From Salegentibacter flavus (lineage in GTDB: Bacteria; Bacteroidota; Bacteroidia; Flavobacteriales; Flavobacteriaceae): DNA of 64,000 nt. The notes below the pieces were generated by a model. The model worked only from the letters and a program-made list of their open reading frames with translations, was not told where the DNA came from and searched no databases. This document shows, one piece after another, positions 35,591 to 44,694 of this stretch; position 1 is the first letter of the stretch; every line of letters begins with the position of its first letter. The position numbers were made by a program, and so were the translations under genes. The stretch spans positions 1 to 64,000 of the forward strand of contig NZ_FOVL01000016.1 in the NCBI RefSeq assembly GCF_900115145.1. The letters are read 5' to 3'.

Positions 35591-36889
35591 ATGGAGAATC
35601 TGGATTATGCAAGGCTGCAAATGGCCTTCACCCTTGGCTTTCATATAATTTTCGCCTGTATAGGGATGGTGATGCCCTTTTTCATGGTGGTTTCGCACCA
35701 CAAATGGTTAAAGACCCGTAACCCGATTTACCTTAGACTCACCAAGGCCTGGTTAAAAGGGGTGGCTATATTTTTTGCCACCGGTGCGGTTTCCGGTACG
35801 GCATTATCTTTTGAACTCGGAATGCTCTGGCCGGAATTCATGAAACACGCTGGACCGATTTTCGGGATGCCGTTCTCTCTGGAAGGCGCTGCTTTTTTTG
35901 TAGAGGCCATCGCCCTTGGCTTTTATCTTTACGGCTGGAAGAATTTACCTGAAAAATTTCACTGGTTTACCGGTATTATCGTGGGGGTGGCCGGAGTGGC
36001 CTCGGGGATCCTGGTGGTCTCGGCCAACGGCTGGATGAACGCCCCTTCCGGATTTGATTATATCAATGGTGAATTTCTCAATATCGATCCGGTGCAGGCG
36101 CTGCTCAATCCCGCCTGGTTTACGCAGGCCCTGCATATGACTCTGGCTGCTTTCGTAGCTACCGGGTTTGCTGTGGCTGGAGTACACGCCTTGCAGATCT
36201 TCCGCGGGAAAAATGTCGAACTGCATACTAAAGCCTTTAAAATAGCCATTGTCTTCGGGGCAGTGGCTGCATTTCTACAACCCCTGAGTGGTGACCTTTC
36301 TGCTAAGGATGTGGCTGAACGCCAGCCGGTAAAACTCGCCGCTATGGAAGCACATTATGAGACGCAAAATGGCGCCCCGCTTTATATCGGCGGGATTGTA
36401 GATGAGGAAAACAGGGAGGTCAATTTTAAGATCGAGATCCCGGGAGCTTTGTCCTTTCTCGCTTTCGGAGATTTTGATGCAGAAGTAAAAGGCCTGAACG
36501 ATTTTCCCGATGACGAACTGCCGCCGGTACCCATTGTGCATTATGCCTTTCAGCTTATGGTTGGTCTGGGCACTTTACTGATGCTTGCCGGGTTGGTCTA
36601 TTTTATTAGTCTGAAGAAAAAACACTGGCTGAAAAGTCGGAAGTACTGGTTGCTTTTTATCATCACGGCTCCGTTGGGATTTATCGCCCTGGAAGCCGGT
36701 TGGGTAGTGACCGAAGTGGGGCGACAGCCCTGGATCATTCATCAGGTGATGCGTACCGAAGATGCTGTAACCCCAATGCCGGGAATGAAATACAGCTTCT
36801 TCTTTTACCTGCTTTTATATATTATCCTGGGTATTACCGTAACCTGGCTGATGAACCGGCAGTTGAAAGCTTTGAATAAAGAAGAATAA
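35591..36889 (+). CDS. cydA: Cytochrome bd ubiquinol oxidase subunit I
   Basis: I prefer ATG 35591, because the TTG at 35573 gives an extra MKNIYL before the family's normal opening MENLDYARLQMAFTLGFHIIFA. The 432-residue protein has heme-ligand His in GFHIIF, the segment SANGWMNAPSGF, and a shortened Q-loop, as is usual in this phylum. It reduces oxygen with quinol. Cytochrome bd is known to resist sulfide, which fits the neighbouring sulfide oxidation genes. Confidence 0.94.
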   Translation: MENLDYARLQMAFTLGFHIIFACIGMVMPFFMVVSHHKWLKTRNPIYLRLTKAWLKGVAIFFATGAVSGTALSFELGMLWPEFMKHAGPIFGMPFSLEGAAFFVEAIALGFYLYGWKNLPEKFHWFTGIIVGVAGVASGILVVSANGWMNAPSGFDYINGEFLNIDPVQALLNPAWFTQALHMTLAAFVATGFAVAGVHALQIFRGKNVELHTKAFKIAIVFGAVAAFLQPLSGDLSAKDVAERQPVKLAAMEAHYETQNGAPLYIGGIVDEENREVNFKIEIPGALSFLAFGDFDAEVKGLNDFPDDELPPVPIVHYAFQLMVGLGTLLMLAGLVYFISLKKKHWLKSRKYWLLFIITAPLGFIALEAGWVVTEVGRQPWIIHQVMRTEDAVTPMPGMKYSFFFYLLLYIILGITVTWLMNRQLKALNKEE

Positions 36890-36891
36890 TT

Positions 36892-37929
36892 ATGTTGTAT
36901 ATAGTGCTTTTTTTCCTGATGTTTTCCCTCCTGCTATACGTGCTGCTTGGCGGCGCCGATTTCGGGGCGGGGATCGTGGAATTATTTTCTTCCCGGGAGA
37001 ACAGAAAAATTACCCGAGATACGATTTACCGGGTGATGGGTCCAGTTTGGGAAGCCAATCATATCTGGCTTATCATCCTGCTGGTGATCCTGTGGGTGGG
37101 ATTTCCGGGATATTTCAATGTGATGATGATCTACCTCCATATCCCGCTGGTACTGGTACTGCTGGGAATTACCATCAGGGGTGTAGCTTTCGTCTTCAGG
37201 CATTATGATGCGGTGTTAGACAGCTCGCAGATCTGGTATAACCGGCTTTTCCGGATTGGAAGTATAATCACCCCGGTATTCCTGGGAATGTCTTTTGCCT
37301 CACTAATCAGTGGAAAAATAATAATCACTAATGATTATACCAATTACGGTTTTTACGACCTGTTTATGGAACCCTGGCTGCATCTTTTCGGCTTGCTGAT
37401 AGGATTGTTTTATGCAGCCCTTTGCGCTTTTCTCGCTTCCAATTACCTGATAGCCGAGACCGAAGGCGATGCCAGGAAACTCTACAGGAAGAAATCGGCT
37501 ATGTACACTGTGGTGCTGGTAATTCTGGGATTTATTCTGCTTGTTTACGGCTATTTTGCAGGCTTTAAGTTCATCGAGGATTTCATTCATAATCCTGTTT
37601 CTTTGATTAGTGTAGGAATTTCAGGTTTGTTGTTGATTCCTTTATGGCGTAATATTAAAAGAGGTAACAGGATCTGGAGCCGGTACCTGGCAGGGCTGCA
37701 GGTAGTATTGGTTATGTTTGCAGCTATTATGGCTCATTTTCCCTATATTATAATCACTGCGGAAGAGGAGCTGAGCCTGCTGGAGAACCTCGCACCTGAA
37801 GCTACTATAGATAACCTTGCGATAATGTTACTGATAGGTGGATTTGTAATCCTGCCAGGATTATTTCATCTGATGAAAAGTTTTAATATGATAAAGATCC
37901 TGGATAAGTCTAAACCTAAGGAGATGTAA
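36892..37929 (+). CDS. cydB: Cytochrome bd ubiquinol oxidase subunit II
   Basis: The 345-residue membrane protein has LLGGADFGAGIVELF near the N-terminus and PVWEANHIWLIILLVILWVGFP, both diagnostic for CydB. It starts two bases after cydA ends. It forms the heterodimeric oxidase with CydA. Confidence 0.94.
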   Translation: MLYIVLFFLMFSLLLYVLLGGADFGAGIVELFSSRENRKITRDTIYRVMGPVWEANHIWLIILLVILWVGFPGYFNVMMIYLHIPLVLVLLGITIRGVAFVFRHYDAVLDSSQIWYNRLFRIGSIITPVFLGMSFASLISGKIIITNDYTNYGFYDLFMEPWLHLFGLLIGLFYAALCAFLASNYLIAETEGDARKLYRKKSAMYTVVLVILGFILLVYGYFAGFKFIEDFIHNPVSLISVGISGLLLIPLWRNIKRGNRIWSRYLAGLQVVLVMFAAIMAHFPYIIITAEEELSLLENLAPEATIDNLAIMLLIGGFVILPGLFHLMKSFNMIKILDKSKPKEM

Positions 37930-37962
37930 CAGGAATTATGGAATAGAAAAGAATAAAAAATT

Positions 37963-38580
37963 ATGAATGCAGTCTTAAAAACACATTGGGAGAAAGTATA
38001 CGAAAGCAAGAAATATGAAGAAGCCACCTGGTACCAGGAAAAGCCGGAGACCTCTCTGGAAATGATTGCAGCCCTGGATCTGCCCGAAACCGCCGGGATA
38101 ATAGATATTGGTGGGGGCGATTCTAATCTGGTAGATCACCTTCTTGAAGATGGATACCGTGATATTTCGGTCCTGGATATTTCAGAAAAGGCACTGGGTC
38201 ACGCCCGGGATCGACTGGGCGAGAAGGCAGAGCAGGTGAGCTGGATCGCTGCCGATGCGGCCTCCTTTGAACCGGAAAAGCAATACTACCTTTGGCACGA
38301 CCGCGCCGCTTTACATTTTTTAACCGAAGATGAACAGGTGGAAGGATATATCAACAACCTTGAGCGCTCAGTAAAGCGTGGGGGCTTTGTGGTGCTCGCC
38401 ACTTTTTCTGAGAATGGCCCCACAAAATGCAGTGGCAGGGAGATCAGGCAGTATTCAAAAGAACAGCTGAGCGATCTTCTGAAAGAAAAATTTGAAACCC
38501 TGGAATGCAGAAATGTAGATCATATCACCCCTTCGGGAGGGAAACAGAACTTTACTTTTTGCAGTTTCAGAAAAAAATAG
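37963..38580 (+). CDS. Class I SAM-dependent methyltransferase
   Basis: The 205-residue protein opens HWEKVYESKKYEEATWYQEKPETSL and has the SAM-binding motif GIIDIGGGDSNLVDHLL near residue 45, then ISVLDISEKAL. The substrate is unknown. It lies 33 bp after cydB and just before a second methyltransferase. Confidence 0.85.
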   Translation: MNAVLKTHWEKVYESKKYEEATWYQEKPETSLEMIAALDLPETAGIIDIGGGDSNLVDHLLEDGYRDISVLDISEKALGHARDRLGEKAEQVSWIAADAASFEPEKQYYLWHDRAALHFLTEDEQVEGYINNLERSVKRGGFVVLATFSENGPTKCSGREIRQYSKEQLSDLLKEKFETLECRNVDHITPSGGKQNFTFCSFRKK

Positions 38581-38586
38581 AGGATT

Positions 38587-39198
38587 ATGAAAGATTTTTG
38601 GAATGAACGTTATGCGGAAAAGGAGTATGTCTACGGAAAAACACCAAACAGGTATTTTCAGGAGAAGTTGGATGAATTAAGGCCCGGCAGAATTCTTTTG
38701 CCGGCTGAAGGGGAAGGAAGAAATGCGGTGTATGCCGCCAGGATGGATTGGGAGGTTTCGGCTTTCGATATTAGCGAGGAAGGGAAAAATAAGGCCATAA
38801 AACTTGCCCGGGAATATAATGTGGAGCTTGACTATCAGGTAGGGAAGCTGGAGGTTTTGGATTATAAAAAAGAAGAATTTGATGCCATTGCGCTCATCTT
38901 CGCGCATTTTCCGAAAGAGGTCAGGGAGAATTACTTTCAGCAATTCGATAAATACCTGCGTCCCGGGGGAGTGGTGATCTTTGAAGGCTTCAGCAAGGAA
39001 CAAATAGAATATCAGAAGCAGAACCCGCAATCGGGCGGGCCAAAAGATGCTGAGCTGCTCTACACCAAGGAGGAGCTGGAGGCTGACTTTAGAGGTTATA
39101 AATTCGAGGAATTTGAAGAGCTGGAGGTCGAACTGGAAGAAGGGGAGTACCACAAAGGCAAAGCCGCGGTGATAAGATTTCTAGCTCGCAAAGCATAA
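38587..39198 (+). CDS. Class I SAM-dependent methyltransferase (TehB-like)
   Basis: The 203-residue protein has FWNERYAEKEYVYGKTPNRYF at its start and ILLPAEGEGRNAVYAA as the SAM-binding motif. The build resembles the TehB/thiopurine methyltransferase group. It follows the preceding methyltransferase after 6 bp. The substrate is unknown; a chalcogen-compound role would fit the neighbourhood but is only inference. Confidence 0.8.
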   Translation: MKDFWNERYAEKEYVYGKTPNRYFQEKLDELRPGRILLPAEGEGRNAVYAARMDWEVSAFDISEEGKNKAIKLAREYNVELDYQVGKLEVLDYKKEEFDAIALIFAHFPKEVRENYFQQFDKYLRPGGVVIFEGFSKEQIEYQKQNPQSGGPKDAELLYTKEELEADFRGYKFEEFEELEVELEEGEYHKGKAAVIRFLARKA

Positions 39199-39255
39199 AA
39201 AATTGCGGTTTAATGCGTAACTTAGATAAGGATTAACAACTAAAATTAATTAAAT

Positions 39256-39567
39256 ATGAAAAATGCAATATTAAAAAGCATGTTTGCCGGCTTGATCTTT
39301 ATGTTTTTTGCCTGCGGGGAAACCAATACCGTGGAGTCCGGAACCTATCAGGGAACCGTAGATGAGGTAGAACCCGATAAAACAGAGATCTATGTTAAAA
39401 CCGACGACAACAAAACTCTCGAGCTTTATTTCACTGATGAGACCGTGCTAAGCAGAGGCGGGAATGAGGTGGAATTTTCCGAACTTCAGAAAGGACAGAA
39501 GGTAGAGGTGGAAGTTGAAAAGGTAGGAAAGAGATTAGATCCACTTACAGTAAAAATTCTGGAATAA
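39256..39567 (+). CDS. Small lipoprotein, unknown function
   Basis: The 103-residue protein has a lipoprotein signal (MKNAILKSMFAGLIFMFFAC, Cys20) and one small beta-rich domain with YQGTVDEVEPDKTEIYVKTD and GQKVEVEVEKVG, resembling an OB/SH3-like barrel. It is followed 3 bp later by the DUF2231 membrane gene. Confidence 0.75.
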   Translation: MKNAILKSMFAGLIFMFFACGETNTVESGTYQGTVDEVEPDKTEIYVKTDDNKTLELYFTDETVLSRGGNEVEFSELQKGQKVEVEVEKVGKRLDPLTVKILE

Positions 39568-39570
39568 TTT

Positions 39571-40059
39571 ATGACTGAGATCCCGGAATTCTGGCGGACG
39601 GAGGTGTTTCATCCTCTGTCCGTACATTTCCCAGTAGCTTTACTTCTGGTAGCTACTTTATTTAAAATTGTTTCGCTGTGGAGCAGGAACAAAGTCTGGC
39701 CGCAGGCCGGAAGTATTCTTCTTGGACTGGGTATAATTGGTGCCTGGATAGCTATCTATACCGGGGACCAGGCCGATGGAATTGTTTCCCGCAAACTCTG
39801 TGATCCTACTGTTTTAAAGGATCATGAAAACATGGCCTATATTACGGCCTGGATCTTCACCGCGGCACTCGTCCTGGACCTGGCGCTAACTTATGGGATC
39901 CTCAAATTCAAAAGAAATATCCTTAAATTCTTCCTGGTATTGATGATGCTAACCGGATCAGTGTACCTGGGCCTTGTTGGGCATTTAGGTGCCGAGCTGG
40001 TTTATCAGCAGGCTGCAGGAGTTTATACGCCTTCTGAAGAATGTTTGGAGTATAACTAG
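39571..40059 (+). CDS. DUF2231 membrane protein
   Basis: The 162-residue protein has four predicted membrane helices and the opening VFHPLSVHFPVALLLVATLFK, typical of DUF2231. The histidines at about 12 and 17 could bind heme or metal. Function is unknown. Confidence 0.8.
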   Translation: MTEIPEFWRTEVFHPLSVHFPVALLLVATLFKIVSLWSRNKVWPQAGSILLGLGIIGAWIAIYTGDQADGIVSRKLCDPTVLKDHENMAYITAWIFTAALVLDLALTYGILKFKRNILKFFLVLMMLTGSVYLGLVGHLGAELVYQQAAGVYTPSEECLEYN

Positions 40060-40138
40060 TATAACTAGTATCACGACCAAGCCTATCCTGAGCGGCAGCC
40101 GAAGGGCTCGATGGGAGATCAGAAAATAGGATAATAAA

Positions 40139-40164
40139 AAAGGGCTGTCGCAAGACAGCCCTTT
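40139..40164. terminator. Bidirectional hairpin terminator
   Basis: AAAGGGCTGTC and GACAGCCCTTT form an 11-bp stem with a GCAA loop. It separates the convergent DUF2231 gene and the minus-strand phosphoesterase operon. Confidence 0.85.
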
Positions 40165-40187
40165 AAGTTTTTATAATTCAATAATTC

Positions 40188-41849
40188 CTAGTGGAACTCA
40201 TAGTCTGTTCCGGGAACGGTTGAGAAGGAGTTAGGGCCTAAATGTTCACAGTAAGCTCTTTTCTCCAGCCTTGGCGATACAGGCGAGTTTTCCTTAAGAT
40301 ACTCCTCAACCACATCGTGAATGTAGTAATCCTTGACCTCTACATCCTTCACATTTGGCATACGACAAAGGTTGTCCAATGGATCTCCGGGACGTACACA
40401 GGCAGAGATGGTGTAATATTCATCATCTTTCATCTCTTCTCCTTTTACTTTAACCGATTTTATGCGTTCTCCTTTTTCTCCCTGGCTGTTGAAATCAACT
40501 TCCATTCCTGAGAACCGCACCAACCAGCCTCCAAAACGTTCGGTGGCAACCTCGGCGAAGGCATTATGCATTTCCTTTTCCAACCAGTCTTTTATCTGTT
40601 TTCCTGTTGCTTTTCCGGTTTTCACCTTTTCGTTTACTGGTAGCAGGTTCCATAGATTAGCACGGGTAATTGGTGCCGGTTTTCCATCTTCGGGTACAAT
40701 AGGATTTCCGAAGCGGAAACCATTGGAAATAGAGATGTCGGCGCCGGTTTTCCAGCGGGCGGCATCGGTGATCATATTATCCATTGGGTTTTCTACGGTA
40801 AGATACCTGTAAATAGGCGTTTCGGTATAGCCAACCACGGTTTCCAGATGCTCTTCGTAGGGCTCTTTAGCTTTGTCTACTAATTCAGCTATTTGGGGGT
40901 CTGCCGGGTATTTTTCAGGATCTACATCCATAAGTTCATAATCTTCCTTCACGATCTTTCCGTCTACAAAATACAGATCCATTTTCCCAACGAAGGAACC
41001 AAAGGCTCCAGGTTCGGTCACCCTGGCATATTTCCCCTGAATGGGCTCACGTACACGTTCGTGGGTGTCGTTACCAAGAATATAATCCACACCTTCTATA
41101 ATTGGATTGCTGGCCAGCTCCACCTGCTTGAAGATCCCGAAATGGGTTACCAGGAACAGCGCGTCAACGCCTTCTTCCTTTTTCACTTTTTGAATGAGGT
41201 CTTTTACGCTGTCATCAATTCCGCTGAAACCTATGCCTTCACTAAAGATAGGATTTTGGCGTACAGGTACATCAGGGTCGTTGATCCCGATAAATCCGAG
41301 TTTTACCCCGTCTATTTCCTTGATCCAGTATGGTGGAAAGAGCTCTTTTTTCTCCTCATCATCATGGAACATATTCTGAGCGATGATAGGTGTTTCAAAA
41401 CCTTGCATAACATCCATCATCACGTCTTTTCCATATACCACTTCCCAGTTTCCCGGAACGATGAGGTCATAATCCATATTTTTTATGATATCGGGAAAGA
41501 TAGCTCCTTCTGAAAGGGCCGCATATCCGCTTCCCTGGATAAGATCTCCACCATCCAGAATTACAGTATTGCCTGGATTTTTGGCTTTTTCTTCCTTAAA
41601 AAGTGTCTGGATATGGGCCAGACCACCGCGATCTCTAAAGATGATGCTATCGTCTTCCCAGAATAATTCAGGATGTGGATCCAGCTGCCCGTGGATATCG
41701 GCGGTTTGCAAGATGGTGATCTTTGTCGTATCCGCGGCTTTTTCGTCATCTTTATCGCCGTTAGAACCGGAAATACTATTGCAGGAAGTAAATACTCCCA
41801 TGCTAATTATTGCCAGTCCCAAAAGCATTGTCTTTAATTTATATGTCAT
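40188..41849 (-). CDS. SoxB-like metallophosphoesterase / 5'-nucleotidase-family lipoprotein
   Basis: The 553-residue protein has a lipobox (FTSC, Cys23), a dimetal phosphoesterase domain (TADIHGQ with Asp51 and His53; LDGGDLIQGS with Asp102) and a 5'-nucleotidase C-terminal domain. The family motif GNHE is GNWE here (133-136). A Trp at this point is, as I recall, typical of the thiosulfohydrolase SoxB (GHWEFTYG). Placed after DsrE and DoxX genes in a sulfur operon, a role in cleaving sulfonate from a carrier is plausible. A plain nucleotidase is the alternative. It is the last gene of a four-gene minus-strand operon. Confidence 0.8.
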   Translation of the reverse strand: MTYKLKTMLLGLAIISMGVFTSCNSISGSNGDKDDEKAADTTKITILQTADIHGQLDPHPELFWEDDSIIFRDRGGLAHIQTLFKEEKAKNPGNTVILDGGDLIQGSGYAALSEGAIFPDIIKNMDYDLIVPGNWEVVYGKDVMMDVMQGFETPIIAQNMFHDDEEKKELFPPYWIKEIDGVKLGFIGINDPDVPVRQNPIFSEGIGFSGIDDSVKDLIQKVKKEEGVDALFLVTHFGIFKQVELASNPIIEGVDYILGNDTHERVREPIQGKYARVTEPGAFGSFVGKMDLYFVDGKIVKEDYELMDVDPEKYPADPQIAELVDKAKEPYEEHLETVVGYTETPIYRYLTVENPMDNMITDAARWKTGADISISNGFRFGNPIVPEDGKPAPITRANLWNLLPVNEKVKTGKATGKQIKDWLEKEMHNAFAEVATERFGGWLVRFSGMEVDFNSQGEKGERIKSVKVKGEEMKDDEYYTISACVRPGDPLDNLCRMPNVKDVEVKDYYIHDVVEEYLKENSPVSPRLEKRAYCEHLGPNSFSTVPGTDYEFH

Positions 41850-41880
41850 TGTTTAGTTTTTAGTGATTGATACTTATTGA

Positions 41881-42306
41881 TTAGAGTCCGAGGCTATAGA
41901 AGCCTTTTTTCTGAAGTTGCAGGTTGTGGAGAATTCCATTCTCTACTGTAGTCATATCCTTAGGAATCTCATTGCGGTCTACCTCGAATTTATTCAGGGA
42001 AAAGCCACAGGCAACCAATTCTACTCCTAATTTATTGGCTTGCTCTACGTAAGGAGCCATTTTTGATTTATTGGTTAGCTGAGAAATATCCTTTCCGCAA
42101 ACGATTATCTGGAACTCTCCAAAGTGGTCGCCATCTTCTTCAGCAAGGGCTTCGGCGGTGAGAAGGATAGGTTTTAATTGGTCCACTTTCTTGGTAAGCA
42201 CCACATAGTCCTTATTATGATCGTGGTTTGGTTGTTCCTGTGCAGATACCTGCGTGCTGAATAATACCAGGAACATTGCGAAACTGCTTAATAAAATAGT
42301 CTTCAT
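41881..42306 (-). CDS. Exported DsrE-family protein
   Basis: The 141-residue protein has a signal peptide (residues 1 to about 22, ending VSAQ) and a DsrE/DsrF-like fold (FQIIVCGKDISQL with one Cys, then ANKLGVELVACGFSL with a second). DsrE-type proteins carry or transfer sulfur through a cysteine. A periplasmic location would suit the lipoprotein phosphoesterase encoded next. Confidence 0.85.
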   Translation of the reverse strand: MKTILLSSFAMFLVLFSTQVSAQEQPNHDHNKDYVVLTKKVDQLKPILLTAEALAEEDGDHFGEFQIIVCGKDISQLTNKSKMAPYVEQANKLGVELVACGFSLNKFEVDRNEIPKDMTTVENGILHNLQLQKKGFYSLGL

Positions 42307-42343
42307 TTTGTTTTTGAATTTAATACGCTATTGCGTGTGGTTA

Positions 42344-42745
42344 TTATAATTTTTCGGTTTTACTGAAATCGTTAAATATAAAAAATATGAGTCCGCCCAT
42401 AATTGCGATATTCTTAAAGAGCGGTCCCAGGGTGTTGATCTGTCCTACCTGTACAGTAAGCGTGATCGGCAATAAAACCAGGGCGAGTATAATTGCGGCA
42501 TACCGGGTTTTAAAACCGATTAGCAGCGCAAATCCGGCAATTAACATGGTTACTCCTGAAAGGATTACCAGGAGCTCAGGATTTCCGAAAAAATAGGCTA
42601 TCCCTTTGAAACTGGCCTGATCCATTCTGTTTACTGTTTTTTCAATGTTCAGGAGGTGATTAAAACTTGCTACCAGAAAGATTCCGCTAAGCATTACCCT
42701 GAATATCTGAACCGATCTTTGGTTCACTAATATTTTAGTTGTCAT
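42344..42745 (-). CDS. DoxX-family membrane protein
   Basis: The 133-residue protein has four membrane helices and the DoxX landmarks VMLSGIFLVASFNHLLN and GVTMLIAGFALLIGFKTRYAA. In archaea a related protein is part of thiosulfate:quinone oxidoreductase. A quinone-linked sulfur role is likely here but not shown. Confidence 0.85.
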   Translation of the reverse strand: MTTKILVNQRSVQIFRVMLSGIFLVASFNHLLNIEKTVNRMDQASFKGIAYFFGNPELLVILSGVTMLIAGFALLIGFKTRYAAIILALVLLPITLTVQVGQINTLGPLFKNIAIMGGLIFFIFNDFSKTEKL

Positions 42746-42817
42746 TCTGTATTAAAGTTATGAAAGTAATTTATTATAGAGTCTTTAGAATCAATATTCT
42801 GCAGACTTTTATAGCTA

Positions 42818-43183
42818 TTAACCAATCAAAACTTTTGGAGGGGGATAAAATTTATCGTGATATGCTGAAATCACCGCGGGGTTTCGGTAATCATAATATT
42901 GAAAATTTGGCTCGGCTTGAGCTGCGGGCCAATTCAGGCTGGAAAAATTAAAAGGAGAATTACAGATCGCATCAGCGTTAATGACCAACGCATTCGCTGC
43001 TTGTTCAAAATCGGCCGATTTGTTTTCTTCCGAAGAATTCAAGAGGTTGTTTTCACAATAGGAATTCACCCAGGCGATATTTTCGGTTTCCAATATGCTT
43101 CCCAGGAATTTGGAGTCAAGCATAAAGAATTTCCCCAGAAATACCAGGGTAAAGAAAATAGCTATGTAAGAATTAATTTTCAT
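42818..43183 (-). CDS. Unknown small membrane-anchored protein, first gene of the DoxX-DsrE-SoxB-like operon
   Basis: I do not recognise the 121-residue product. It has one N-terminal hydrophobic helix (about 5-22) and a polar exported domain. Two Cys lie about 30 residues apart (NSYCENNLL and NADAICNSPF), and the C-terminus is aromatic and Pro-rich (FQYYDYRNP, HDKFYPPPK). Its promoter carries the island operator at the exact preferred spacing, so the gene is real and co-regulated with sulfide oxidation. Confidence 0.75.
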   Translation of the reverse strand: MKINSYIAIFFTLVFLGKFFMLDSKFLGSILETENIAWVNSYCENNLLNSSEENKSADFEQAANALVINADAICNSPFNFSSLNWPAAQAEPNFQYYDYRNPAVISAYHDKFYPPPKVLIG

Positions 43184-43194
43184 CGATCAACTGC

Positions 43195-43238
43195 CAAATA
43201 TAAACTATGAGGTCGAGACATAATGTGACTAATGTTAC
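43195..43238 (-). promoter_or_regulatory. Operator and promoter of the minus-strand sulfur operon
   Basis: GTGAC-taat-GTTAC (43225-43238; ATGTGAC and GTTACAT as wider arms) has one mismatch in the palindrome. On the minus strand, TATATTTG (43202 down to 43195) is a perfect -7 box whose first base is 29.5 nt from the palindrome centre, the island spacing. Confidence 0.72.
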
Positions 43239-43246
43239 ATAGTCCT

Positions 43247-43281
43247 GTAACCCTTGTTACTGATTTCGGTTTTTATTTTTG
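43247..43281 (+). promoter_or_regulatory. Second operator in the divergent region, before the porin gene
   Basis: GTAAC-cctt-GTTAC at 43247-43260 is identical to the TauE site. The plus-strand -7 box TATTTTTG (43274-43281) is only 20.5 nt from its centre, 9 nt closer than at the other promoters. The two divergent sites are centred 22 bp apart, about two helix turns. The second may serve as an upstream site for the minus-strand promoter, or control the porin by a different geometry. Confidence 0.6.
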
Positions 43282-43320
43282 CTTTTTTCGCAAGCCTATT
43301 TCAGAAAAACTTTATAGGAT

Positions 43321-44694
43321 ATGAATTATTTAAAATGGCCATTGGCCCTGTTTTTATTATTGCTGAATTTATCGGTTTATTCCCAGGAGGAGCATCATGC
43401 TGAAACGCAGGAACCCGAGCGGCTTAGAGATCTATTTACGGAGGCCCATCTGCATGGACATCTCAGGAACTATTTTATGAATACTGTGAACCGGGGCGAT
43501 CTAAAGAACTATTATACGAATGCTACCGGTGGAGCGGTTGGTTTTACTACCGGAAATTATAAAGGTTTTGAAGCCGGGGTGAAAGGAATCTTTACTTATA
43601 AAACATTCGGGAATGACCTGGGAATGGAAGATCCTATTGCGGGTAAAAATGCCAGGTACGAATATGAACTTTATGATGTGCTCAATAAAGGAAATTTTAA
43701 GGATCTGGACCGGCTTGAGGAATTGTTCATCCGTTACAGGTTTGGAAATTCTTATCTCACCTACGGAAAAATAGAAACGGAGTACACTCCCTTGCTAAAT
43801 CACAGCGATGGCCGGATGAAACCTTTTGCACATCGCGGAGCCTGGGCACACCTTAATTTTGGGAAGCCGCATCAGTTCAATCTGGGATGGCTAAACGGAA
43901 TGTCTCCCCGGGCCACCACCGAGTGGTTTGACTTTGAGGAAGGAATAGGTCTTTTTTACAACGGCTTTCAACCCGACGGACAGGAAGCTCACTACCACGA
44001 GCATTATGCGTCTTCCGGAATGGGGATATTCAATTACAGATACCGAAGAAATAACTTTACATTCAAAGTTTACGATTATTACCTTGATAAGGTGATGAAT
44101 ACCTTATGGACCCAGGTAAACTATGAGTTTAAAGATTTTAACCTGGGAGTTCAGTATGTATACCAATCGCCGTTTTCTTATAATGAAGACCTGGCCTATG
44201 AAAATCGATATGTACAACCCGGTGAGAACGGGCAGGTGCTCAGTTCCCAACTTAGCTGGCAGGAATCCCGCTTAAGGCTCGCCATGGCTTATACCCATGC
44301 TTTTGATTCCGGGAGGTTTTTATTTCCGAAGGAACTGGGGAGAGATCATTTCTTTACTTCCATTTCACGCTCCCGCCTGGAAGGAATGGGCGATGTGGAT
44401 ATTGTTGCTCTAAAAGGAGAATATTCCTTTTTAAAGCCCAATCTTCACCTTGGTGTTGAAATGCAACAGATAAAGGGGGCAGAGCCTGGTGATTATAGGT
44501 ACAATAAATACAATGTAGATGAATCTTTTCAGTTGAATACCCACCTGCGCTATAATGTGGAAGGATTCCTTGATGGGCTAAGCTTCGATCTTTTATGGGT
44601 GTACCGGGAAAACCAGAATCATAATGATGCAGAAAGTATCTTTAATAAAAGTAACTTCAACCAGATCAATTTCGTTACGAATTTCTATTTTTAG
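43321..44694 (+). CDS. OprD-like outer-membrane porin
   Basis: The 457-residue protein has a signal peptide (residues 1 to about 21). The mature part is beta-rich with LRDLFTEAHLHGHLRNYFMNTVN at the start and GFEAGVKGIFTYKTFGND, resembling OprD-superfamily barrels. Local histidine-rich stretches (EEHHAETQ, EAHYHEHY) could touch metal. Its co-location suggests uptake or release of a sulfur anion; the substrate is unknown. Confidence 0.75.
   Translation: MNYLKWPLALFLLLLNLSVYSQEEHHAETQEPERLRDLFTEAHLHGHLRNYFMNTVNRGDLKNYYTNATGGAVGFTTGNYKGFEAGVKGIFTYKTFGNDLGMEDPIAGKNARYEYELYDVLNKGNFKDLDRLEELFIRYRFGNSYLTYGKIETEYTPLLNHSDGRMKPFAHRGAWAHLNFGKPHQFNLGWLNGMSPRATTEWFDFEEGIGLFYNGFQPDGQEAHYHEHYASSGMGIFNYRYRRNNFTFKVYDYYLDKVMNTLWTQVNYEFKDFNLGVQYVYQSPFSYNEDLAYENRYVQPGENGQVLSSQLSWQESRLRLAMAYTHAFDSGRFLFPKELGRDHFFTSISRSRLEGMGDVDIVALKGEYSFLKPNLHLGVEMQQIKGAEPGDYRYNKYNVDESFQLNTHLRYNVEGFLDGLSFDLLWVYRENQNHNDAESIFNKSNFNQINFVTNFYF

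Noticed and set aside
40893-41513. 206-residue frame antisense to the SoxB-like gene
   Set aside because: It is a shadow of a clearly coding sequence on the other strand.
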